A DNA stretch of 64,000 nucleotides from Chamaecrista fasciculata (Eukaryota; Streptophyta; Magnoliopsida; Fabales; Fabaceae): contig QANZ01015445.1 in NCBI GenBank assembly GCA_003254925.1, positions 1 to 64,000 of the forward strand, read 5' to 3'. The position numbers and the translations under genes were made by a program. Each line of letters opens with the position of its first letter. The first letter of the stretch is position 1. Under the pieces are notes generated by a model. It did no database searches. It had not been told where the DNA came from and saw only the letters and a list, made by a program, of their open reading frames with translations. Shown here in pieces: positions 1-10,215 of this stretch.

Positions 1-3000
1 AGACCGTTCTGCTTGGAGAGGATTTCGCGGTTCTCGAGGCCGTCGTGGAGGCCGTGGTCGCCGGGGAGGCTACAACAACAACTATGGTGGCTCGAATTCA
101 GGGGGTAATCGTCCTTATTGCCATCTCTGTGAACGTTTTGGTCACACTATTGCTAACTGTTTTCATCGTTTTGATCGGTCTTTTCAACCCCCTTCTCATC
201 AGCATACACATCACCCTAATGCTTCTAATGCTTTTCCTCCACAAGCTTTGTATGCTACTCCACAGGTTGTTGGTGATCCCTCCTGGTACTTTGATAGCGG
301 AGCCTCCCATCATGTTGCTTCATCCTCTGCTCACCTAGACAGTTATATTCCAGGTAATTCATCATTATTTACCTGTACAGGAACTAAGACACCCGTAACT
401 GGGATTGGTACAGCCACATTATACACTCCACATAGTTCATTAAAACTCAAAGATGTTTTGGTAGTTCCTGCTGCAACTAAAAATTTACTGAGTGTGCAAA
501 AATTGACTCGTGATAATCCTGTTCACATTGCTTTTTCTGACTCTCGTTGTTCTGTGAAGGACAAGATGAACAATCAGTTGTTAGCTCAAGGGATTCAAAC
601 CCACGGGATGTATCGAATGAGTAGTGGTGATGAATGCTTACCTGTTGCTTGCTTTGCTCAAACGAAGGCTGACAGAGAACTTTTGCAGTGGCATTTTAAA
701 CTTGGACATCCTAGTGATCGCATAGTTCATCAAGTATTAAATAAATGTAATGTCAAGTTGCCATATACTAAATTGATTTGTGAAGCATGCCAATGTGGTA
801 AAGCTAAGTTTCTTCCTTTTTCTAGGTCACTTTCTCATGCAAAAACTCCTCTAGAATTAATACATACCGATCTTTGGGGACCTTCCCCTACTATGTCAAT
901 TCATGGATATCGTTATTATATCTTGTTCATTGATGATTTTAGCCGTTTTACATGGATTTATCCCCTTAAGCATAAGGGTGAAGCAGTGACTGTTTTTAAT
1001 GTGTTCAAGGCATATGTTGAGAATAAATTCAGTACCAAAATTAAAAAGTTGCAGTGTGACAATGGGGGTGAATTTAGACCTATAATTTCAATTTGTCAGA
1101 AAGCTGGTATTGAGCTACGCCTAACCTGTCCATATACTTCAGAACAGAATGGTCGGGTTGAACGAAAGCATAGGCATGTTGTAGAAATGGGATTAACACT
1201 CTTGGCTCAAGCTAAACTCCCTCTTACCTATTGGTTTGAAGCCTTTCAAACAGCAGTGTTTTTAATAAATCGGCTACCTACACCAATCCTTCATAATTCT
1301 ACACCCATTTTTCAGCTTCTCAAAGAAAATCCAGATTACACAAGCCTTCAACCCTTTGGTTGTGCATGCTTTCCATGTCTAAAACCCTATAATTCTCATA
1401 AGTTTCAATTTCATAGTCAAAAATGTGTTTACCTTGGGCCTGCACCACAGCAGAAAGGATTTCATTGTCTCAGTTCCACTGGCAGAATTTATGTGTCTCG
1501 GCATGTTGTTTTTGATCCCACAGTGTTTCCATGTCAAGAAGGCTTTCTAAATAGGCATGTTGCTTCTTCATCTGCTAATGACTTGGTTATTCCTTTTCCA
1601 ATTCGAAATGTGCAGGCAGCTTCTAATAGGTCTCACTCTCCAACGGCTATATCAACGGATGCCTCTAGTTCCTCTGTGCGCCGTTCGATTGATTTTGTGC
1701 AAGTCACTCCAGAACCGCAGGATTTGAGTGAGTCACGTGACACTAATCAGATTCCTCGTGCTCTGTCTTCACCTTCTGCCCAAAGTGATATTGGGCCTTG
1801 TCATACACCAGCCCATAATATTCAGCACCAGATGATAACTCGGGCCAAAGCTGGGATTCACAAACCCAAGGTTCCTTACATTGGACTCATTACGGATAGG
1901 TCCAGCTCTGATCCTCTTCTTGCCATCGAACCTGAGAATGTTTCAGAAGCCTTAACTTCGTCCTGTTGGAAGACAGCAATGGAGAATGAGTTCCGAGCAC
2001 TTCAACAGAATGGCACCTGGAAGCTTGTTCCACCACCACCACAACAGAAAGTCATTGATTCATCAAAGTGGGTCTTCAAGATCAAATATAATACTGATGG
2101 GACTATCTCGAAGCATAAAGCTCGCCTGGTTGCAAAGGGTTTCCAACAAGCGCTTGGAATTGATTTTGGAGAGACGTTCAGCCCAGTGATCAAAGCAACT
2201 ACTGTGCGCTTGGTTCTGACTTTGGCAGTCACTTTTGGATGGCCAGTTCGACAATTGGATGTCAATAACGCTTTCCTGAATGGTTACCTTCAAAAGGATG
2301 TGTTTATGAAACAACCAGAAGGTTTTCGCGATCCTAGTCGACCCACGCATGTTTGTAAGCTGGTAAAGGCTCTCTATGGCTTGAAGCAAGCTCCACGGGC
2401 CTGGTTTGATAGGTTGAGAGATACATTGCTGAGTTGGGGCTTTCAAAATTCTCAGAGTGACATATCTCTATTTTTCCTGCGACGTGGTAAGCTGACAGTT
2501 TTAGTACTTATATATGTAGATGATATTTTGGTGACTGGAAACAATGCAACTTACCTTGCTGAATTTGTAAAGCGGTTGAATACTTTATTTGCCCTTAAAG
2601 ACTTAGGGTCACTAAGCTATTTTCTGGGAATTGAAGTTTTTCGAAACAGAGAAGGTATGTTCTTGAATCAAGAAAAGTATGTTTCTGATATCTTGGCCAA
2701 GTTCAACATGAGCAAGTGTGCAGCAGTAGCTACTCCTATGGTCACTGGAAGGAAATTTTCAGCTAGTGATGGCACTCCCATGGAAGATCCTTATCTTTAC
2801 AGAAGAGCAATTGGATCCCTTCAATACTTGACTACTACACGTCCTGACATAGCATTTGCTGTGAATAAGTTAAGTCAATTTCTGTCTAATCCTACTGATG
2901 TTCATTTTTCTGGTGTGAAAAGGATTTTGCGATATCTTCAAGGAACTAAGAGTGTTGGTTTGCACATTAAGCCTGTGAAAAATTTCAGACTTGTTACGTT

Positions 3001-3706
3001 TACGGATGCTGACTGGGCCACCGACTTGGATGATAGGAAGTCAATTGGAGGCATGTGTACCTATCTTGGTGATACTCTGATCTCTTGGGCCTCGAGGAAA
3101 CAGAAGGTAGTGTCAAGATCTAGCACTGAGTCTGAATACCGTGCTTTAGCAGATAGTGCAGCTGAATTAAAGTGGTTAGTATCTTTGCTTACTGAAATTG
3201 GTCTGCCTCCCAAAATTCCGTCATTGGTCTGGTGTGATAACTTAAGTGCTAAGTCACTTGCTGCTAATCCTGTACAACACGCACGCAGCAAGCATATTGA
3301 GATTGATGTCCACTTTGTGCGAAATATGATCTTGTCTGGAGATTTGGATGTGCATTATATTCCTTCTGCCTTGCAGGTTGCAGACTCTCTCACTAAAGCA
3401 CTGAGTCAGGACCAATTTGAGAAGAATAGGAGCAAACTGGGTATTTGTATAGTGCCGCTCAGTTTGAGGGGGAGAGTAAGAACAAAAGGGTAGAATAGTA
3501 TTTGTGCCTATGTATATGCTAGCTGTATATTTCTGTATTAGATTGTATCATGACCCTCCACGTGTAGGGTTATTACATAGAGCTGTAAATGTAACCTACA
3601 ATAGGAATTCGTTATGCTGCTATATAATATACACTGTGATGATCTTTAGAATCATCCAGAAACATTCATTTCATCATTTCTCTAATTATTCTCTCTTTTC
3701 CTTCCA
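1..3706 (+). mobile_element. Ty1-copia LTR retrotransposon, 5' part outside window
   Basis: The order gag zinc knuckle, protease, integrase, reverse transcriptase, RNase H is that of Ty1-copia. The 5' LTR, primer site and start of gag lie left of the window. A polypurine stretch at about 3464-3477 precedes a probable 3' LTR at about 3475-3706, with a TATA-like stretch near 3621. The LTR start is uncertain because the usual TG is not obvious after the polypurine tract. The right end abuts, and seems to cut, a P450 pseudogene on the opposite strand. The end at 3706 is approximate. Confidence 0.9.
2..3493 (+). CDS. Ty1-copia gag-pol polyprotein, 5' partial
   Basis: One frame is open from the window edge to the TAG at 3491-3493, about 1163 codons. 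It encodes the retrotransposon polyprotein, which is cleaved into capsid, protease, integrase and reverse transcriptase/RNase H. An RGG-rich tail of gag is followed by a CX2CX4HX4C zinc knuckle at 119-160. The protease motif DSGA begins near 293. A GAG-pre-integrase segment with LGHP lies near 700. The integrase core shows DLWGP, CDNGGEF and the ERKH region (about 868-1170). Reverse transcriptase carries the YVDD active site near 2513-2524. RNase H carries DADW near 3004 and the SSTESEY and WCDN segments. I see no internal stop or frameshift, so what is visible could be translated. Whether the whole element is complete cannot be judged without the missing 5' end. Confidence 0.93.
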   Translation, partial: DRSAWRGFRGSRGRRGGRGRRGGYNNNYGGSNSGGNRPYCHLCERFGHTIANCFHRFDRSFQPPSHQHTHHPNASNAFPPQALYATPQVVGDPSWYFDSGASHHVASSSAHLDSYIPGNSSLFTCTGTKTPVTGIGTATLYTPHSSLKLKDVLVVPAATKNLLSVQKLTRDNPVHIAFSDSRCSVKDKMNNQLLAQGIQTHGMYRMSSGDECLPVACFAQTKADRELLQWHFKLGHPSDRIVHQVLNKCNVKLPYTKLICEACQCGKAKFLPFSRSLSHAKTPLELIHTDLWGPSPTMSIHGYRYYILFIDDFSRFTWIYPLKHKGEAVTVFNVFKAYVENKFSTKIKKLQCDNGGEFRPIISICQKAGIELRLTCPYTSEQNGRVERKHRHVVEMGLTLLAQAKLPLTYWFEAFQTAVFLINRLPTPILHNSTPIFQLLKENPDYTSLQPFGCACFPCLKPYNSHKFQFHSQKCVYLGPAPQQKGFHCLSSTGRIYVSRHVVFDPTVFPCQEGFLNRHVASSSANDLVIPFPIRNVQAASNRSHSPTAISTDASSSSVRRSIDFVQVTPEPQDLSESRDTNQIPRALSSPSAQSDIGPCHTPAHNIQHQMITRAKAGIHKPKVPYIGLITDRSSSDPLLAIEPENVSEALTSSCWKTAMENEFRALQQNGTWKLVPPPPQQKVIDSSKWVFKIKYNTDGTISKHKARLVAKGFQQALGIDFGETFSPVIKATTVRLVLTLAVTFGWPVRQLDVNNAFLNGYLQKDVFMKQPEGFRDPSRPTHVCKLVKALYGLKQAPRAWFDRLRDTLLSWGFQNSQSDISLFFLRRGKLTVLVLIYVDDILVTGNNATYLAEFVKRLNTLFALKDLGSLSYFLGIEVFRNREGMFLNQEKYVSDILAKFNMSKCAAVATPMVTGRKFSASDGTPMEDPYLYRRAIGSLQYLTTTRPDIAFAVNKLSQFLSNPTDVHFSGVKRILRYLQGTKSVGLHIKPVKNFRLVTFTDADWATDLDDRKSIGGMCTYLGDTLISWASRKQKVVSRSSTESEYRALADSAAELKWLVSLLTEIGLPPKIPSLVWCDNLSAKSLAANPVQHARSKHIEIDVHFVRNMILSGDLDVHYIPSALQVADSLTKALSQDQFEKNRSKLGICIVPLSLRGRVRTKG

Positions 3707-4283
3707 ATGTTTCCTCCAAAAATTTCAGTCATATCGAAGTCCTCTGGTTTCATATTGTCTAGTAGTTGCCAGTCAAAGTGGTAGAGTAAGCATGCCAGAG
3801 TAATCTCAATAGTAGCTAAACCAAATGACATCCCTGCACACATTCTTCTTCCTGCTCCAAAAAGGATGAACTCAAAGTTAGTCCCTCTGAAATCAACAGG
3901 ATTTTCATGAAACCTTTCTGGTACGAAGCTTTCAGCATCATGCCAATACTCTGGATCTCTTCCTAGTCCCCATAAATTAACCATGACAACAGTGTTTTTT
4001 GGTATATCAGATCCACCAATTTTGCAGGCTTCCCTGCATAATATTCTCTTGGAATCAACAAAGGAGCAGGTGGGTGAAGGCCGTGAAGCCTCAATGTTTC
4101 TTTGATCAATAACTTTATGTAACTTATAAGTTGCTCTAACTCAGTCTCGTGGATTATCTTCTTTCCCCTGAAAGCTTCTCTTACTTCAGTTTGTGCTTTC
4201 TCCCTTATTCTTGGGTTTTTCATCCTCTCTGACATAGCCCACTCTATTGTTGATGTTGTAGGATCAGTTCCAGAGGCAAACAT
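3707..4283 (-). pseudogene. CYP71D-like cytochrome P450 pseudogene, exon 2 only
   Basis: Read on the minus strand this is the second exon of a CYP71-clan P450, different from the array at 25-61 kb. It starts after a TAG acceptor-like site with a MFASGTDPTT I-helix segment, then has KETLRLH (ExxR), PERF and the haem loop FGAGRRMCAG. It is broken. The frame shifts near 4040-4060, just after the LLIPRE segment. A three-residue insertion lies after KETLRLH. The usual Pro before FGAGRR is Leu. The last codons are missing at the boundary with the copia element. No first exon is found upstream (4284-4460). Similarity to CYP71D is from motif spacing, not from a search. Confidence 0.85.
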
Positions 4284-4464
4284 CTCCTACATATATAATC
4301 CAAGTTAGAAACATTTAATTTGGAGATAAATATGATCATTACAAGTATAGAATGGTTAACTTGTCTATGATCTTATGTATGTTTAGTCTATATATAACTA
4401 ATTGCATGTAAACAGACATACTAACCATAATGTGATTGGGATATGAAGGTCGCCACTTTGTTGG
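4284..4464. other. Spacer, nothing recognised
   Basis: AT-rich DNA upstream of the P450 pseudogene exon. It could be residual intron sequence, but no matching first exon is present. Confidence 0.4.
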
Positions 4465-5435
4465 TGTAACATCCCGACTTTCGAAGGGATTCATTTCATG
4501 AAAATGAAGATGTATGTCTCATGGTTGGAAAGTGAGAAATGGTACCGGATGAGTGTTGGACCCGGATATGGCGAGTATGAGATATTAGGGACTTAAATGC
4601 ATGTGAAAAGGACCAAAATGAAAGTAAGGAAAAGGATTTGGCGGCTGAGAGTTGAATTTTTGGAAAGATTGCGCAGAGTGGCATTTTTGTAATTAATTTC
4701 AGAAACCCGCCGCGAAACTCGCCACCAGTGGCCTACGGCCACTTGCCAGTAAATATAAATTTTCATTTTAGTCCAAAAAATTCATTTCTTGGTTTCATTT
4801 TTGGTTTCTGGAGAGAGAAGCTGCTGGAGTGTTGGATCTTCGAAGTTCTTCAAGGTTTTGCAAGGTAGGATGCTTCTAACTCTCTCCTTGAACCTCTTTC
4901 TCGACTTTTATATGGTTTCTGGAATTTCAATTTGGTCATTTTCATTGATTTTTATCTCAAAGTGTGTTGCATGTTGCATTTCTGGAAAGTTTGGGGAAGA
5001 AGATGAATAGTACCCAAATTTTTTTGGAACTCACCACGAAACTCGCTGCCAGGGAGCCAACAGCAAAGCCCACGGCGAGTTAGGCTCAATGTGCTTTTCT
5101 GCATAGTTTTCGATTTTGATCTTTGTATGATGATTAAAATTAGAATATTAATGCATGATGAATGTAAGATTAATGCATGTGATTGATGATTAAGTATGAT
5201 AAATGTGATGAATGATTAATAATGAATGATGAGCATGATGAATGATGAACAAGGGCTGATATATGATGAAAGATGAAAAATGAATGATGTATAATTAGCA
5301 TGATGTATGATGAACAATGAATGATATATGATGAAAGATGAATGATGAATAATGAGATAAATGATAAATGATGACTATGAATCACATGATGATGTTAATG
5401 ATGATGATGCATGATTACATGAATATGTAGGGACG
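4465..5435 (+). mobile_element. Probable Gypsy-type LTR fragment
   Basis: The block opens with TGTAACATCCCGAC, a start often seen in plant chromovirus (Tekay-type) LTRs. It continues with a TATA-like stretch near 4750 and a long ATGATGA-rich tract. No second LTR, primer site or TSD was found, so this is at most a truncated or solo LTR. The right side is cut by a short GGGGCCA/poly-C block typical of another element's end. Family assignment is from general resemblance only. Confidence 0.4.
5165..5410. repeat. ATGATGAATGA low-complexity repeat
   Basis: About 245 bp of imperfect repeats of ATGATGAATGATGA-like units with ATG, GAT and AAT triplets. Open frames here on either strand are by-products of the repeat. 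Confidence 0.85.
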
Positions 5436-5480
5436 GAGAAAGAGGGCCGGTGGGGCCACGCCCCCCCCCCCCCCCCCCCN
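5431..5480. other. Transposon-end-like block with poly-C and one N
   Basis: A GGGACGGAG...GGGGCCACG stretch runs into about 19 C residues and an N at 5480. The sequence resembles the end of a dispersed plant element. The poly-C/N is a homopolymer the assembly could not resolve. The DNA from 5481 to 5762 shows nothing I recognise. Confidence 0.35.
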
Positions 5481-5762
5481 AGAGAAAATTCAGAAGCAAA
5501 GGAAAAGAAGCAGAAAACACAAAATACTAAACTTTCACCAAAATGTGTTAACCCAACGTTCTCAAGCTCAAATTTACATTATAATTTACAAATTCAATCT
5601 CTAATTTCTCTGCTCAACTAAAAGTAACCTGTCATGTCTCCAAATCCAGCCTTGGATCTAAGCTGTGATGCAATTTTGATGATTTTAAGTTCAAAATTGT
5701 GGCTCTTGCACATTCACAAACCTCCATTAGTTCTATCGTCTTGTTCCTTTTTCAGTTTTTCT

Positions 5763-6872
5763 CAACCTCCTCCATTAGGGTCCCAGGTGGTTTTTTCCAT
5801 CCAAATTAACAGAATTAAGTTAGAATAAATTTTAAGATGGACTGTTTTGTGATTTGAGCATTTTTTCTATTAAAACAAACTTTAAAAAGGACTATATTGC
5901 AATTTTAACAAAAAAGCTACTTCATTCCCACATTTGTTCTTCGTCTTCGTCTTCTTCACCTAAATCGTTTCTTTCCTTCACCACGTGAATCGCCAACCAC
6001 CTCTGTCCAATACGTCGGAGGCATCGGAACCCCAATCCTTCGCCGCCGATGATGACTTCAACAACCGCATAAACCAATTCCGCCTCCGTTACCGGAGCGA
6101 CACGGGGAAGAAGGCGGAACTCCGGAAGTTCGTTTTTTCTGGGTTCGTGAACAACTCCGGAAGGACGACGAGCGGTGGTTCGCGGCGGAGATCTGAGTTT
6201 GTTTTTTTCTGGAATCGTGAGCAACTCAACGGAAGCTAGGTTCGTGAACGTCGCCGACGCTTTTCTGGGTTTGGAGCATTGGAGAAGACGCGTTTCAAAC
6301 TTCATCGTTCTTCGGCGGAGAGTGGCGGTTCGCAGCGAGTTCTATACAGATCTGGTCGGCGGTGGACGTGGGTGTTTTCCGTGGTGGTTCAAGGCCGTGG
6401 GTGTTTTCTGTCGGCGGCGGCTTCTTCTTCTTCCCCCATCAAGTTTTTTGTTTTTTGGGTTTCTCTTGTGCATTTTTGGGTCAAGAACTTGCTTCAAAGA
6501 GAAGCAGCAAAAGGAGATGTTTAGAGTTCTTAATTGTTAATTTTGAATGAAGGAAGAGATAACCAGTGATTAGTGAACACACGAATTGTTTGGGGTGGAA
6601 GAAGAAGCCACGAATTGCTTTTTGTTTAGAGTTGGTTCAAATTGCAATATAGTCCTTTTTTTAGTTTATTTGAATAGAAAAAAATGCTCAAATAACAAAA
6701 CAGTCCATCTTAAAATTTATTAACTTAATTATGTTAATTTGGATGGAAAAAACCACCTGGGACCCTATTTGCTGACGGAGGAAACCACAAGCCCCCAAGT
6801 TGACACTTTTTAAACCACAGGACCCTATCTGAAAATGGGCCAAACCACAAGGCCCTTTTCTGTAATTTACCC
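5763..6872. mobile_element. Mutator-type element with captured coding-like DNA (Pack-MULE candidate)
   Basis: Long inverted arms face each other: the left arm at about 5763-5906 matches the right arm at about 6637-6780 read in reverse, including the shared TAGGGTCCCAGGTGGTTTT block. The right arm continues to a GTAATTTACCC end at 6872, the same terminal sequence as the MULE MITEs at 7315, 37310 and 38296. The outer left end is missing, so no TSD can be tested. The interior (about 5940-6540) is markedly richer in G and C than its surroundings and has open frames on several strands. Confidence 0.7.
5985..6239 (+). pseudogene. Coding-like segment inside the Mutator-type element
   Basis: About 84 codons are open without an ATG. 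The first half reads like real plant protein, with NTSEASEPQS, an acidic ADDDFNN stretch and a basic FRLRYRSDTGKK segment. The codons are GC-rich at third positions, unlike the flanking AT-rich DNA. I do not recognise the parent gene. The lack of a start codon and the position between inverted arms suggest a captured fragment rather than a working gene. Confidence 0.4.
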
Positions 6873-6958
6873 TTTATTATATTGTATTGAAACTTTATTT
6901 TTTTTAATTAATAAACAAAACATTCATATTTTTATAAGAAAAATCATAATAATTTATA

Positions 6959-8033
6959 CTCCCTCCGTCCCTTTTTATTTGCTTCATTGCAGAACTTTTT
7001 TTGTCTATTTTTATCTGCTTTGTTATGAAATCAAGAGGTCATCAATGAATTTTTTACCATTTTATCCCTATTTAATATTATAGTCATAATGAATCAGAAC
7101 ATTTCCCAATTATTTCCAATATCAATTTTTTTTTGGTACTAGATTGAACCCATGGCCTCATTCACACTAAGAATGCAATAAATTAGGTGGACATGAGCGA
7201 ACTAGTATTCCCAATACTCGCCGGATTTATTATTCCCAATATAAGGTTTGTCAATGCAAAATTAATTAGTCCTTTATTATTACTCCTCATTGTTTTCAAG
7301 TATCATTGTTTTTAGGGTAAATTACACTTTGGTACCCTGTGATTTGACCCTATTTCACTTTGGTACCCTGTGGTTTAAATATTGACACTTTAGTACCCTG
7401 TGGTATTCTCCATTAACACTTTGGTACCCTTTGGAGCTATTTTGTAATTTTAACCATAACAAATTTTGCAAAAATTACATATTGACCCCAAAAAATTTTC
7501 AAAAAATTACAAATAGGTCCCTGGATACATATTATATAGGGACTAAAATGAAAAAAATTTAAAATTTTTTTGGGGTCAATATGTAATTTTTGTAAAATTT
7601 ATTATGGTTAAAATTACAAAATAGCTCCAAGGGGTACCAAAGTGTTAATGGAGAATACCACAGGGTACCAAAGTGTCAAGTTTCAAACCACAGGGTACCA
7701 AAGTGAAATAGGGTCAAACCACAGGGTACCAAAGTGTAATTTACCCTTGTTTTTATTGGAGGAATTTAATTTTTGAAATTTGAGCATTAAATTGATGATA
7801 TACTCCCTGTTAAGCGTCTTTATTATTTTTTTTTTGGCCAAAGCGTCTTCATCATCATCTATGTATGTAACTCCCTCTATATATGTAAATTAGTTGGAGT
7901 AATTAAGTCTAATTTAATAAGGGTAATATAGTCTTTTTATTTTAGATTTTACATTAACTTTAATGATTTAATCATTATATTAGTTTGTGTGAAATAACCT
8001 TAAAAAAAAATAAAAAGGGACGGAGGGAGGGAG
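6959..8033. mobile_element. Stowaway/mariner-type element with a nested MITE
   Basis: The left end CTCCCTCCGTCCCTTTTTATT at 6959 is matched in reverse by AAAAAGGGACGGAGGGAGG ending at 8033. TA dinucleotides flank both ends (6957-6958 and 8034-8035), the usual Tc1/mariner target duplication. The interior has no coding frame. A Mutator MITE with its own TSD is inserted at 7315-7746, so the host element is older. Confidence 0.75.
7315..7746. mobile_element. Mutator-type MITE, copy 1 (GGTACC-rich family)
   Basis: A 432-bp near-palindrome opens with GGGTAAATTACACTTTGGTA and closes with the reverse complement. It is flanked by a perfect 9-bp direct repeat TTGTTTTTA (7306-7314 and 7747-7755), as expected of Mutator-like transposition. 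It has no coding capacity. A close relative lies at 38296-38694. Confidence 0.9.
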
Positions 8034-8705
8034 TATATATTTTATAACTTCTTTAAATAGACATTACCGGTAACCGTGCAAGTAGTAGATAGTAATTGTC
8101 GTCACTGAACATTCAACTAGTCATTTAATTAAGCCCCTGTTTATTAAAAAAAGAAAAAAAAATTAAGCCCCTCCATGTCAGCATGGATGTGAAATCAATT
8201 CTAGAAAATTAGAAATTATGACTCAGCGATGCACTTGTGCCGATGTCATATGATAACTATTGTTGTACTCTATTTAATAATAAAATTGCTCCTTAAGTAG
8301 TTGTCTTATTAATTAGCAATTGACTTGTCGACTTGAAAAAAAAATAACATTTAGCGACAGTGAATTTTGCATTTAACGGCAGTTGACTTCTCAACTATAT
8401 GATATTAAATATTGGTAATAATCGAACTTGGATACGTTGAGTTTCTAGATATGCGTGATTCACATTTGATGATAAATAAATACAGAGATGATCAACTAGC
8501 TAGCTACAACTACGTAATCCGAATCATTCAAATGAAACATAATTTATAAAATATTTAAGCGTGCCGGCCGTAATTCGTTAAAAAAAAAAACCAACTAGCT
8601 ATCTAATTAACTTGCTAAGTTACGGTGCCATGCATGTTAATTATATATATGTGATCATTTTTTCTGTTCTTGGCATGTATGTATCAGATAATTAATAAGA
8701 GAGAG
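8034..8705. other. Upstream region of the O-methyltransferase gene
   Basis: AT-rich DNA without coding potential; it should include the promoter and 5' leader of the methyltransferase. A TATATATATG stretch near 8642 is a possible TATA element about 60 bp before the chosen ATG. No other motif could be assigned. Confidence 0.4.
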
Positions 8706-10215
8706 ATGGGAGAGAATAGTAATAATGGAAAGAGAGATAATGAGGCATTATTGATGTTACAAGCGCAAGCTGAAGTAAGGAACTATATGTTCATCAGGTT
8801 CGCAGATTGCATGGCTCTGAAATCGGCTGTGGAGCTAGGCATAGCCGATATTATACACCGCCACGGTGGACCAATCAGCTTGTCTCAAATAGTCGCGAGT
8901 CTTTCAGATGCACCCTCTCCGGACATCACGTGCCTGGAGCGCATCATGCGGCTGTTGGTCCACCGCAAGATCTTCAGTGCTGCATCGGACGGTGGAGAAA
9001 TGTTGTACGACTTGACCTACTTTTCCAGATGGCTCCTACGTGACATGGAGAAGAGCCTTGTGCCCAAGATTCTGTTCGATGGGCATCCAGTTATAATGGC
9101 GCCTTTACACTACCTGAGCCATTGCGTTAGAGAAGGTGGTGTTGAGATTAGGATAAATTATATTTTGGTATTATGTTCTATGCACCGATTTCACTTTGGT
9201 TCTCTAATCTTTCAAAAGCTAGTAACACTTTATTTGGTACTTGTTCTTTGCACGATTTCACTTTAGTACTATATTCTTTCAAACAATAATAATTTTTCCT
9301 AACAGGTGGGACGACGGCGTTCAAGAAAGCTCACGGGTGTGAGGTTTGGGAGTATGGAGCGGCCAACCCAGACTTCAATAAGCTATTCAACAACGCCATG
9401 CAGGATGTGGCTAAGATCTCCATCCCTGCCATAGTTGCAGGATACAAGCATGGGTTCGACACCATTGGATCGTTAGTCGATGTGGGAGGAAGCTTCGGAC
9501 AGACTGTGTCCGAGATAGTCAAATCCTATCCCCACATCAAATGCATCAACTTTGATCTTCCGCACGTGATCGCTACCGCACCTCAATACAAAGGAGTGAC
9601 CCACGTCGGAGGAGACATGTTCCACTCTACTATTCCTCCTGCTGATGCTGTTTTTATGAAGGTATATCATATATATATTTAAGTAGCAAAAATGATTAAT
9701 CACTGCTCTCCATAATAAATATTCTAATTTAAAATATTACATTAGCGCGTGTGCCTAAAATGATCAGAATAATTATTATTTTTTTTTGGGTACATTCAGA
9801 ATAATTAATTAGGTGATCGGATTAGTTAAAACTTAAAACACTATACTGCAACTGTAACATCATGTATGTTATTATATATGTTGTGTGTGTAACAAACCAA
9901 ATATATTTGTAATTAATACAGTGTATATTGCATAATTGGAGCGACAATGATTGCATAAAGATATTGCAAAATTGCAAGAAGGCAATACCAGAAAAGACAG
10001 GAAAGGTTATTTTAGCAGAAATGATTTTGAAAGAAGAAGGTAATAGAATGTTCGATGAGAATGTCTTATACCATGATTTGTTCATGGTTTTACCTGGTGG
10101 AAGAGAGAGGAATGAATTGCAATGGAAGAATCTGCTGCAACAAGCTGGCTTCCCCCGTTATAACATCGTCACCCTCCCAACTTTCCTTTCCATTATTGAA
10201 GCTTATCCACTTTGA
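8706..10215 (+). CDS. SAM-dependent O-methyltransferase, COMT-like, three exons
   Basis: Joined exons 8706-9135, 9306-9661 and 9922-10215 give 359 residues, normal for plant class II small-molecule O-methyltransferases. Such enzymes are usually cytosolic and methylate phenolic or alkaloid hydroxyls using S-adenosylmethionine. The N-terminal helical dimerisation domain covers about residues 15-110. VDVGGSFG (201-208) is the SAM loop, slightly off the usual GGGTG form. FDLPHV (226-231) carries the SAM-binding Asp. His266 in CILHNWSD is the expected catalytic base, and the C-terminus ends SIIEAYPL. All junctions are GT-AG and keep the frame (AG|GTGGTG with TAACAG|GT; AAG|GTATAT with TACAG|TGT). 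I chose ATG 8706 over 8679 because of its G at +4 and family length. No break is seen. Substrate cannot be told from sequence. Confidence 0.93.

Noticed and set aside
4465..5435. Complete solo LTR of a Gypsy element
   Set aside because: Only the start resembles an LTR. No defined right end or target duplication was found, so only a low-confidence fragment is reported.
5985..6239. Independent host gene
   Set aside because: No ATG, no splice context, and it lies between inverted transposon arms; kept only as a captured fragment.
8670..8705. Earlier start for the O-methyltransferase
   Set aside because: The codon at 8670 is TTG, not a normal plant start. ATG 8679 would add nine residues not expected in the family. 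ATG 8706 gives the usual length.
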